From NCBI GenBank assembly GCA_018057035.1, contig JAGPEN010000005.1:1-23754 (forward strand): a stretch of 23,754 nt of DNA. Reading direction: 5' to 3'. Below, piece after piece: positions 1-5,959 of this stretch. Both the position numbers and the translations under genes were made by a program. The notes beneath the pieces were generated by a model that saw only the letters and a program-made list of their open reading frames with translations, did no database searches and was not told the origin of the DNA. Position 1 is the first letter of the stretch. Every line of letters starts with the position of its first letter. The DNA is from Aminivibrio sp. (GTDB taxonomy: Bacteria; Synergistota; Synergistia; Synergistales; Aminobacteriaceae).

Positions 1-46
1 GACCATAGAAACAGACCATAGAAACAGACCATAGAAACAGACCATT
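1..46. repeat. 13-bp tandem repeat, 3 full copies plus a partial
   Basis: The unit gaccatagaaaca occurs at 1-13, 14-26 and 27-39 without a mismatch, and a fourth copy begins at 40 (gaccatt) before diverging. The array touches the window edge, so its true copy number is unknown. It lies just upstream of a terminator hairpin. It has no spacers, so it is not a CRISPR array. Confidence 0.85.
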
Positions 47-48
47 GA

Positions 49-94
49 GAAGCGGAGAGTTCCCGGTCACACCCGGAGACCCTCCGCTTCTTTA
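49..94 (+). terminator. Intrinsic terminator of a gene left of the window
   Basis: A 9-bp perfect stem, gaagcggag at 49-57 with ctccgctto-type complement at 82-90 (ctccgcttc), encloses a loop that can itself pair partly. It is followed by TTTAT. The T-run is short, so termination strength is uncertain. Orientation suggests that a plus-strand gene ends just outside the window. Confidence 0.55.
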
Positions 95-117
95 TGTTCG
101 TTCCCTTCCGTTTGCCT

Positions 118-280
118 GTCGTCCCGAGCGAGCGAAGTGACGAGGGACCTGCCTTCGATTCTGATTTGCCCTTGTTTGTCATCCCGAGAGAGCGGAGCGA
201 CCGAGGGATCTCGGGTTTGCTTTTGGTTCGGTCAACTGCGAGATCCCTCGGCCGTTAACTCCGGCCTCGGGTTGATGGGA
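118..280. repeat. REP-like intergenic repeat cluster (two direct copies, one inverted)
   Basis: Copy 1 (118-150) begins gtcgtcccgagcgagcg and ends cgagggacct. Copy 2 (178-213) begins gtcatcccgagagagcg and ends cgagggatct. A degenerate inverted copy at 239-280 starts gagatccctcgg and contains cctcgggttgat. The core GTCATCCCGAG...GAGGGATCT is a widespread short interspersed palindromic motif in bacterial intergenic DNA. No ORF in this stretch looks like a gene. The cluster fills the gap between the left-hand terminator and the convergent TRAP operon terminator. Confidence 0.7.
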
Positions 281-340
281 CTCGCCGCAGAGCATCGCAC
301 AAAGCCGCGGTTATGCTCTTGAGTGTGTCTGTGATGCACA

Positions 341-378
341 ATGAAAAACAGCCCGGGCTCTTTCGAGTCCGGGCTGTT
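341..378 (-). terminator. Intrinsic terminator of the aroE-dctQMP operon
   Basis: On the minus strand, arm 378-365 pairs with arm 360-347 over 14 positions, with one G-U type mismatch and a 4-base loop. The stem is followed by TTTTTCAT. It lies 26 bases past the dctP stop codon. Confidence 0.9.
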
Positions 379-403
379 CTGCGGACTGGTATTGAAGGAA
401 CCG

Positions 404-1423
404 CTACTTCTTTGCTTCTTCGGCGGACTTCAGTAGTTCATCAACAACTGCGTCCCCGACATTTTTGCGGATCAGCTTTTCCGTTTCAGCTGCGGCCTTT
501 TTCAGCTCGGCCTGAAGAGCGGGGTCGGGATCGACTATGGTCATACCGGTTCCCTTGAGAGAAGTCAGCATGGCGTCATTCTTGGCCTTCGCGAGATCGA
601 AGAGGTAATCTGCGGCTTCCTTCATGCTTTCGTCGATTATGGCCTTGTATTCGGCGGGCATGCTCTCGTAGATGCCCTTGTTGATGTTGATGCTCAGGAT
701 GAACGCGATGTGATGGGTATTGATGAGGAATTTCTGGACCTCGTAGAATTTGCTGGACCAGATGATTTCATACGGGTTTTCCTGGGCATCCACTGTTCCC
801 TGCTGCAGGGCGACGTAAAGTTCGGCGAAGCTCAGAGGAGTGGGGTTGGCACCGAGAGCTTTCCAGAAGGCCATGTGGTATTCATTTTCCATGGTCCTGA
901 TCTTGAGGCCCCCGAAATCAGCCACGGTGTTTATGGGTCTGCTGGTGGTGGATTCACGGTAATAAATCGGCTCAAAAAGGAGCAGCTTGAGCCCGGCCTT
1001 GTCATACCATTCATTGAGCTTGGCACGGAAAGGACCGGACAGCGCCTTCCTCGCGATATCGAGGTTTTCATACAGCATGGGGATGTCAAAGATAGCAAGC
1101 TCCGGTATAAATCCTACCTGGGGAGCGGTTGTCTGGGAGACCATGGCAATGTCGCCCAGCTGGCAGCCCTCGAGAATTTCCCTGTCGCCGCCGAGCTGGT
1201 TATCGAGGAAGATCTGCACTTTGATCTTGCCGTTGGACTTTGTCTCGATAAGCTCCTTGATCTTTACGGTTGCCAGCGCCCTCGGGGTTTCCCCGGTTGA
1301 AGGATAGGCCCCGGCCAGCTGCAGCGTATATTCCTGGGCCGCCACAGGACCTGCAATTGCGAACAACACCGACGCTGCAAAAGCGACACCCAATAGGAGC
1401 GAAAACAATCTGACCTGTTTCAT
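404..1423 (-). CDS. dctP: TRAP transporter solute-binding subunit (DctP family)
   Basis: Periplasmic receptor that binds a carboxylate substrate and delivers it to the DctQM membrane complex for sodium-driven uptake. The mature protein starts near residue 30 after a clear signal peptide (charged MKQVR, hydrophobic core, AXA-type site VAA). Family motifs are present: GGLKIRT around residues 171-177, whose Arg176 matches the arginine that clamps the substrate carboxylate, and LSFAELYVALQQGTVDAQENP-like sequence around 198-217. Length 339 aa is normal. The start was chosen at 1423 because AAGGAGGGG lies 7-8 bases upstream; an in-frame ATG at 1444 would add seven residues and lacks such a site. 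The gene is last in its operon. The 171-base gap from dctM contains a hairpin, which fits the higher receptor expression often seen for TRAP systems. Substrate cannot be read from sequence; shikimate or quinate is a guess from the neighbouring aroE. Confidence 0.93.
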   Translation of the reverse strand: MKQVRLFSLLLGVAFAASVLFAIAGPVAAQEYTLQLAGAYPSTGETPRALATVKIKELIETKSNGKIKVQIFLDNQLGGDREILEGCQLGDIAMVSQTTAPQVGFIPELAIFDIPMLYENLDIARKALSGPFRAKLNEWYDKAGLKLLLFEPIYYRESTTSRPINTVADFGGLKIRTMENEYHMAFWKALGANPTPLSFAELYVALQQGTVDAQENPYEIIWSSKFYEVQKFLINTHHIAFILSININKGIYESMPAEYKAIIDESMKEAADYLFDLAKAKNDAMLTSLKGTGMTIVDPDPALQAELKKAAAETEKLIRKNVGDAVVDELLKSAEEAKK

Positions 1424-1594
1424 TTGATACCCCTCCTTCTTCATATTTATTCCCGGTTCGTCTTTTCAAAACCACCTGAAGAACTTTTCAAAAGCGGGCT
1501 GACCGAATGTAGTTGTCCTTTTCACCTCCCTTGAGCACGAAGGAAAACGGTTCCTTCCCAGGATTGAAAAAAACTCCCGCTTGACATCCCGATT
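1424..1594 (-). other. dctM-dctP intergenic spacer with hairpin and 10-bp direct repeats
   Basis: This 171-base spacer holds no plausible gene. It contains a perfect 7-bp hairpin (gaaggaa at 1539-1545, ttccttc at 1551-1557) with no T-run behind it, so it looks like an mRNA stability or processing element and not a terminator. Two copies of cttttcaaaa at 1462-1471 and 1484-1493 are 22 bp apart, about two helical turns. Each copy is itself near-palindromic. Confidence 0.5.
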
Positions 1595-2884
1595 TTACAG
1601 GAACAGCAGGCTCATCTGCGGTATAAAGGTGATCAGAATGAGGGCGAAAATGAATGCGATGATGAAGGGGATCGCTTTTATGCCGACTTTCATCACCTGG
1701 TCGTTAATAAGGGGTGCCGCAACGAAAAGGTCCACCCCGAAGGGAGGCGTTACCATTCCGATGGCCAGGTTGACCACCATGATGACCCCAAGGTGGACGG
1801 GGCTTATGCCCAGGGCAGTTGCGGCGGCGAGCATCATGGGTGCAAGGATGGCGATGGCCGGCCCCACGTCCATGAACATGCCGAGAACCAGGAGAATGGC
1901 GTTGAGCGCGATGAGGAAGATGTACCGGTTCCCGGCGAAATGACTCAGGATAAAGTTGCTCAGAACAGTTGGGGCCTGCAGCAGAGCAAGGACACGGCCG
2001 AATACTATTGCCAGGGAGAGCAGTACGACGATGGGGGCGTAAGACCTGACGGTGTCCCTTAGAACGGCTCCCAGTCCGGTGAATGACAGGCTCCTGTACA
2101 CGAAAAGACATACAAGGAGAGCGTAGAAGACCGAAACCGCGGCGGCTTCCGTGGGAGTTACAACTCCGCTGTAAATGCCCCCTAGAATGATGACAGGAGT
2201 GAGCAAGGCCCAGAAACTCTCTTTGAAAAGGGACAGAAATCCTCCCGCCCGGAGAGTTTTTACTTTTTCGGAGATGAGTTTCCTGTCTTCACCATGCACT
2301 TTGGCGTAGAAGAAGGCATAGCCCATGAGGCTCATCCCGATGACGAGTCCGGGTATGATCCCTGCGATGAAGAGGCTGCCTATGGATACTCCGGTGACAA
2401 CACCGTAGGTGACGAAGGGAATGCTGGGAGGGATGATGACGCCGAGGCTTCCTGCCGTGGCCACCAGCGCTGCGCTGTAGACCTTGTCATACCCCAGGGA
2501 GACAAGAAAAGGTATTGCCATGCCTCCCACCGCGGCGGTAGTGGCAACCCCGGATCCGGAAATTGCCCCGTAAAACAGGCAGGTAACGATGGCCGTTATG
2601 GGGATCCCGGCGGGAAAATCGCCGATAAAAAAGGCAAAGAAATTGAAAAGTTTGTCCGAAATTTTACCCTTGGTCATGATGTTGCCGGAGAGGATGAAAA
2701 GAGGAATGGCCAGCATGGGTGTGCTGTCAAGAGCGCTCACGATATTGCGGACGACATACGCAAGAGAAGCGGGGAAACCCGGGATTGTCAGGCCCGGAAA
2801 GATCGTGGCAAAACCCAGGGCGACGGCAATGGGTACACCAAGGGCAAGACCCGCGAGAAGGATAAGGAACAATGTCAAAACCAT
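1595..2884 (-). CDS. dctM: TRAP transporter large permease subunit (DctM family)
   Basis: Integral inner-membrane transport subunit that couples substrate import to an ion gradient, working with DctQ and DctP. The 429-aa product is hydrophobic throughout and has the usual DctM length. Recognisable motifs include GAISGSG (about 106-112), the PPSIP segment (about 152-156) in LGVIIPPSIPFVTYG, a second helix-loop repeat with APMM, and NLAIGMVTPPFGVDLF near the C-terminus. The start ATG is two bases after the dctQ stop codon; its ribosome site (AAGGGAG) lies inside the end of dctQ, so translation is probably coupled. Substrate specificity is not predictable from this subunit. Confidence 0.95.
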   Translation of the reverse strand: MVLTLFLILLAGLALGVPIAVALGFATIFPGLTIPGFPASLAYVVRNIVSALDSTPMLAIPLFILSGNIMTKGKISDKLFNFFAFFIGDFPAGIPITAIVTCLFYGAISGSGVATTAAVGGMAIPFLVSLGYDKVYSAALVATAGSLGVIIPPSIPFVTYGVVTGVSIGSLFIAGIIPGLVIGMSLMGYAFFYAKVHGEDRKLISEKVKTLRAGGFLSLFKESFWALLTPVIILGGIYSGVVTPTEAAAVSVFYALLVCLFVYRSLSFTGLGAVLRDTVRSYAPIVVLLSLAIVFGRVLALLQAPTVLSNFILSHFAGNRYIFLIALNAILLVLGMFMDVGPAIAILAPMMLAAATALGISPVHLGVIMVVNLAIGMVTPPFGVDLFVAAPLINDQVMKVGIKAIPFIIAFIFALILITFIPQMSLLFL

Positions 2885-2886
2885 GG

Positions 2887-3375
2887 TTACACTCCCTTCT
2901 TCCTGATTAAAACGCTCAGGTCCTTCCCCGTTTTCTGGATGGACCGGACCGTTGCCAGGAAAAAGCCCACGACAGCCGCGGAATAAATCCAGCCAAGGGG
3001 AATTTTCAGGGCGGGACTTGTCTGACCGGTCATGATGACCCTTTGAACCGCAGGAATCGAACTAATGAGGAGATATCCGAAGAAAAGGGTGACAGAAATG
3101 TTGATCAGCGTGATCAGAAGATGTTTCAATCCGGCGGGAAGGGCTTCAACAAGAGTGTCCACTTTGAGAATGCTGTTCTCCTTGATGGAGTAGCCGATAC
3201 TCACAAGGGCGGACCATACGAAAGCGTACCGGGAAGCCTCTTCTGCCCATGACAGCGATGCGTTGAATACATATCGCATGATGACCTGGAGCATCATGAC
3301 GACGGAAATGACAACGAGTAAACCGCTCAGGACATACTCTTCAAAATGTTCATCCAGCCATCTCAGTATCTTCAA
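2887..3375 (-). CDS. dctQ: TRAP transporter small permease subunit (DctQ family)
   Basis: Small membrane subunit with four predicted helices that docks on DctM. Typical DctQ features are the N-terminal region WLDEHFEEYVLSGLLV, then VIMRYVFNASLSWAEEASRYAFVW, where the conserved RYVFN and WAEE segments are characteristic. The start is ambiguous. I chose TTG at 3375 because GGAGGTGA lies 5 bases upstream, giving 162 aa. An in-frame GTG at 3417 would give 176 aa but has only a distant GAGG, and its extra residues are not DctQ-like. The gene is the second of the operon, 74 bases after aroE from this start, and nearly touches dctM. Confidence 0.9.
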   Translation of the reverse strand: MKILRWLDEHFEEYVLSGLLVVISVVMMLQVIMRYVFNASLSWAEEASRYAFVWSALVSIGYSIKENSILKVDTLVEALPAGLKHLLITLINISVTLFFGYLLISSIPAVQRVIMTGQTSPALKIPLGWIYSAAVVGFFLATVRSIQKTGKDLSVLIRKKGV

Positions 3376-3380
3376 TTCCT

Positions 3381-3388
3381 TCACCTCC
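3381..3388 (-). promoter_or_regulatory. Ribosome binding site deciding the dctQ TTG start
   Basis: On the minus strand this reads GGAGGTGA and is spaced 5 bases from TTG at 3375. It is stronger than anything in front of the alternative GTG at 3417. Confidence 0.65.
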
Positions 3389-3449
3389 GGCCTGTTTTCC
3401 GGGGCTAACCGCCTCACGGGCGATCCATCCCTCGTTCAGGGGCTGGATA

Positions 3450-4334
3450 TTACTTTTTCGTCAGGTGCTCCAGCATTGTTTTCGTCATGACCTCCACGTC
3501 GGGTTCCTGCCCTCCCGTCCATTTACGGAAGGCTTCCGCTCCCTGCCAGATCGTCATCCAGTACCCGTACAGAGTTCGTGATCCCCTTTCTTCCGCCTGC
3601 CGCAGAAGCAGTGTGTCGTGGGGGACATACACGAGGTCGCAGACCATGTGTTCCTTTCCGAGCAGGGAAGTGTCAAAGGGGGTGGAATCCGTATTCGGAG
3701 CCATGCCCAGAGGGGTGGAGTTTATTATCAGTTCGTTTTCTTTCAGCAGTCCGGGGATGTCGGCGGGATCGCTGGACTGAACTCTGCAGATCCCGGCACG
3801 GTAGGCATTGAGATCGCTTGCGAGTTTCCTGAGCTTTTCGTCTCCCGACGCTCTTTTCCAGAGAGCTATGCTCCCGATTCCCGCTCCTGCGAGGGCGAAA
3901 GCCACTCCCCGGGCAGCGCCGCCGGCACCGAAAATGAGGCACTGCTTACCTGCGGGGTTGTAGCCGCCCTGCTCTTTCAGCCCCCTGACGAAGCCCACGC
4001 CGTCAGTGTTGGATCCGCACAGTCTGCCGTCCTTCCAGTAGACCGTGTTCACTGCGTTGCAGAGGGATGCGATTTCGTCAAGCTCGTCAAGGTATTCGAT
4101 GATCTTCTGCTTCAGGGGCATGGTGATGTTGAGCCCCTTGAAGCGGAGGGCTTCCAGCGCGGGGATGACCGTGCCGACCGTGGTTTCGGTTACCTCGTAG
4201 GGGGTGTAGACGGCATTCATCCCGAGGGCATGGAAATTCGCGTTATGCATGGCTGGGGAGAGGGATTTTCTGACGGGGTTCCCTAGAAGTCCGAAAAACT
4301 CGGTATCCGCCCAAAAGGTCTTTTCTTTCAGCAT
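3450..4334 (-). CDS. aroE: Shikimate (or quinate/shikimate) 5-dehydrogenase
   Basis: NAD(P)-dependent enzyme that interconverts 3-dehydroshikimate and shikimate, the fourth step of chorismate synthesis; related YdiB-type enzymes also use quinate. Visible motifs, counted from ATG 4334: substrate-binding SLSP at 24-27, NITMPLK with the catalytic Lys75, NAVNTV at 93-98, NTDG with Asp111, the Rossmann loop GAGGA at 136-140, NSTPLGM, and a C-terminal QGAEAFRKWTG. The segment after the second Rossmann strand reads LWKRASGDEK, not the usual NADP-binding NRT, so cofactor preference is uncertain. The start ATG has AAGGAG 10 bases upstream; a GTG at 4343 is too close to that site. The gene leads an operon with a TRAP transporter, which suggests a catabolic or salvage role as well as, or in place of, biosynthesis. 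Confidence 0.92.
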   Translation of the reverse strand: MLKEKTFWADTEFFGLLGNPVRKSLSPAMHNANFHALGMNAVYTPYEVTETTVGTVIPALEALRFKGLNITMPLKQKIIEYLDELDEIASLCNAVNTVYWKDGRLCGSNTDGVGFVRGLKEQGGYNPAGKQCLIFGAGGAARGVAFALAGAGIGSIALWKRASGDEKLRKLASDLNAYRAGICRVQSSDPADIPGLLKENELIINSTPLGMAPNTDSTPFDTSLLGKEHMVCDLVYVPHDTLLLRQAEERGSRTLYGYWMTIWQGAEAFRKWTGGQEPDVEVMTKTMLEHLTKK

Positions 4335-4473
4335 GAAAGGCACGCTCCTTTTTTTCTTCGGCCGATTTGGATTTTCTGGTCCTTCCTGTCCTGTGGCGCG
4401 GTGGTTCTGTTGCCGGTTCCATTCGCTGGTTCAATACAAAAGGGGTTCGTGATCGGGTTCTTTTTCTGCTGTG

Positions 4474-4488
4474 TGGTAACTCTTACCA
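4474..4488. promoter_or_regulatory. Candidate operator palindrome downstream of the aroE promoter
   Basis: The sequence tggtaactcttacca is a perfect 6-bp inverted repeat around a 3-base centre, at about +12 to +26 from the predicted transcription start. It resembles GntR-family half-sites (TGGT...ACCA). The position would let a bound regulator block elongation. No regulator gene is adjacent. Confidence 0.45.
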
Positions 4489-4506
4489 TTAAGCGGGTTT
4501 TGTCTA

Positions 4507-4535
4507 TACATATCAGACCCGACGCTTCGTGTCAA
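4507..4535 (-). promoter_or_regulatory. Sigma-70-type promoter of aroE-dctQMP
   Basis: On the minus strand, TTGACA (4535-4530) is a perfect -35 box. It is followed after 17 bases by TATGTA (4512-4507), a good -10 box. The -10 sits inside a GTCT...AGAC dyad (4502-4518). The predicted leader to the aroE start is about 165 bases. Confidence 0.75.
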
Positions 4536-4554
4536 GCATCAATCCGGCACATTT

Positions 4555-4615
4555 CGGGGGAATTCATATCCCCCGGCTCCCTCAGAAGGATACCGGACAT
4601 GTTTCCGGGAACATG
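4555..4615. repeat. Pair of strong inverted repeats upstream of the aroE promoter
   Basis: The first is a perfect 7-bp stem: cggggga at 4555-4561 and tcccccg at 4569-4575, with a 7-base loop. The second is catgtt at 4598-4603 with aacatg at 4610-4615, overlapped by an alternative ccgga/tccgg pairing. Neither has a T-run, so they look more like protein-binding sites or transcript-end structures than terminators. The rest of the 4344-4683 gap holds only the promoter and operator described. Confidence 0.45.
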
Positions 4616-4681
4616 GCACTGCATTTTTTCCCTCCGGGGAAGCAGGGACCGTCCCGGGAAATCGAGCACTCCGAAAAGGGG

Positions 4682-4703
4682 AAAAAAGGAGGTTACTCCT
4701 TTT
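4682..4703 (-). terminator. Terminator hairpin overlapping the stop codon of the DeoC-like gene
   Basis: On the minus strand, AAAAGGAG (4703-4696) and CTCCTTTT (4691-4684) form a perfect 8-bp stem whose 4-base loop TAAC contains the TAA stop codon (4695-4693). A run of six T's (4687-4682) completes a compact intrinsic terminator. The stem is AT-rich, so strength is uncertain. Confidence 0.6.
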
Positions 4704-5442
4704 CAGTCTCCGGAAACCCCAGCACAAGGGGAGGGTTTTCCGCAAGGATGCTCCCGGCTCCTGCGGCGACGAGAAAGGGAAGCAGCCTGGCTCCTTTTGC
4801 CGTGGATTCCATGGTTGTGCCGACTTCCATCCAGTCCGGAGCGGCGCACCGCAGCAGGGCCACCTCCCGTATGGCGGGGAATCCGAAGAAACCCGTTCCG
4901 CCGATGACACGGTCTGCCCGGGCCATTTCAGCCGACCGAACGGCTGAAATGATGCTTTCATCGTCCAACATCGGCGTTTCCACGTAAAAGGACAGGACGG
5001 CTCCTTCAGCAGCCTCCCGGATTTTTTCCATTTCAGCCCGCAATCCGGCCTTATCACCGGCCGCAAGCCTGTAAACCGGAAGGACGACATTTATATCCAC
5101 GTTTTTCAGCGCCATGGCCGAGGTGGTTTCCAGCACTTTCACCTCCAGCGGGGAGGTTCCCAGGGGGAAGGCGACCGCAGTGGATACCCGAACGGGGGCC
5201 GGAAGAAGAAAAGAAGCCGCCTCGGCCGCCCAGGGAAGGGGAAGGCTGATGCACCTGTAGCCGCGCAGCACCGCTTCATCGCATATTTTCAGGATGTCGT
5301 CTCCGGAGAAGAACGGGCGCAGCCGCACCCATTCGATCCTTCCCGACGGATCAGCCTCCTGCGGCAGATTGGCCAGGCCGGCCTCGGCGAGCGCCGCCTG
5401 CCGTCCGGCCTTTTTTGAGAGAAGTTCGATATCGGTCGTCAT
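4693..5442 (-). CDS. DeoC-fold protein lacking the aldolase lysines
   Basis: The 249-aa product resembles deoxyribose-phosphate aldolase. Conserved landmarks are ICDEAVLRGY near 53-62, VRVSTAVAFPLGTSPLEVK (84-102), NVDINVVLPVYRLAAGD (114-130, with Asp116 where DeoC has its proton-relay Asp), VETPMLDDESI, and the final barrel strands. However, the Schiff-base lysine region (VKTSTG in DeoC) reads RVIGGTGFFG, with Ile180 in place of Lys. The second lysine region (VKASGG) reads EVGTTME, with Gly208 instead. The C-terminal phosphate-binding loop is also unlike DeoC. It therefore probably has no aldolase activity by the known mechanism. The reading frame is intact, so it is not an obvious pseudogene. 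It lies 9 bases after the 121-aa unknown gene, with no strong ribosome site of its own, so the two are probably coupled. Its function is unknown. Confidence 0.75.
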   Translation of the reverse strand: MTTDIELLSKKAGRQAALAEAGLANLPQEADPSGRIEWVRLRPFFSGDDILKICDEAVLRGYRCISLPLPWAAEAASFLLPAPVRVSTAVAFPLGTSPLEVKVLETTSAMALKNVDINVVLPVYRLAAGDKAGLRAEMEKIREAAEGAVLSFYVETPMLDDESIISAVRSAEMARADRVIGGTGFFGFPAIREVALLRCAAPDWMEVGTTMESTAKGARLLPFLVAAGAGSILAENPPLVLGFPETEKE

Positions 5443-5451
5443 AAGGCCCCG

Positions 5452-5817
5452 TCAGTCCTTTTGACGGAGGCAGTCGCAGATGTCCTCGTTCTTTCCGGTT
5501 CCCCTCCCTATGCGTACCGATTCAACGGAAAGCTCTCCTGTCCTTTGAAGGAAAAGAAGAAGGGAGAGGAGGGAAGACTGCGAGATGCCGATGGTCCCTG
5601 CCGTTTCCGGCAGGAAAAGATCCTTTCCCGGTTTCGCCATGCTCTTGACTTCCCGGGCCACTAGTGAAAGCCACTGGCGGAAAAGATCCTGGATCTCGGG
5701 AACGGTGGAGGCGGACAACTGGGAAGTCCTGGTTACGGATTCCACTAGCCGCGCCGTTACCAGTCCTTCAGAGTCAAGGAGATTCTTCATTTCTTCGAAA
5801 ATGTCATGTTCATTCAT
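5452..5817 (-). CDS. Hypothetical protein, possible winged-helix C-terminus
   Basis: I do not recognise this 121-aa protein. Residues 1-62 look mostly helical and charged. Residues 69-108, from FLPETAGTIGISQSSLLSLL to VRIGRGTG, resemble a recognition helix followed by a small wing, which would fit a DNA-binding fold; this is a guess from pattern alone. There is no signal peptide or membrane segment. The start ATG has AAGGAAG 7 bases upstream, and codon use matches the neighbours. It is the first gene of a two-gene unit with the DeoC-like protein and is divergent from the phosphodiesterase gene, the usual position for a local regulator. Confidence 0.7.
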   Translation of the reverse strand: MNEHDIFEEMKNLLDSEGLVTARLVESVTRTSQLSASTVPEIQDLFRQWLSLVAREVKSMAKPGKDLFLPETAGTIGISQSSLLSLLLFLQRTGELSVESVRIGRGTGKNEDICDCLRQKD

Positions 5818-5848
5818 GCTGTCGCTTCCTTTCAGTCAAAGGGATACG

Positions 5849-5912
5849 TTTCCACCCCTAAAGGGGAAATGGTACAATACAAAAAGAAAACCGGGTGCAC
5901 ACTTGTATTGTA
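5849..5912. promoter_or_regulatory. Divergent promoter region with a perfect 10-bp inverted repeat
   Basis: tacaatacaa at 5873-5882 and ttgtattgta at 5903-5912 are exact inverted repeats separated by 20 bases. Each arm contains TACAAT, a -10-like hexamer, pointing in opposite directions. On the plus strand a weak -35 (TTTCCA, 5849-5854) sits 18 bases upstream; no clear -35 is seen for the minus strand. The region lies between the divergent genes starting at 5817 and 5960 and could be an operator controlling both. Confidence 0.5.
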
Positions 5913-5959
5913 TCTCAGTCTCCCTCCCGGGAACAGTAAAAAGGGAGGTTCGGAGGAGA

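Noticed and set aside
1..46. CRISPR-like array
   Set aside because: The units are 13 bp and directly adjacent, with no spacers and no cas genes in the window.
137..558. Small plus-strand ORFs at the left end
   Set aside because: They run through REP-like repeats, a terminator and the antisense of dctP, with no ribosome site or recognisable sequence.
4693..5442. Functional deoxyribose-phosphate aldolase
   Set aside because: Both active-site lysines are missing, and no nucleoside catabolism genes are nearby.
5585..5959. N-terminal extension of the phosphodiesterase
   Set aside because: The frame is open but antisense to the 121-aa gene, and crosses the divergent promoter region. The family begins at the GVISDTHG strand just after ATG 5960.
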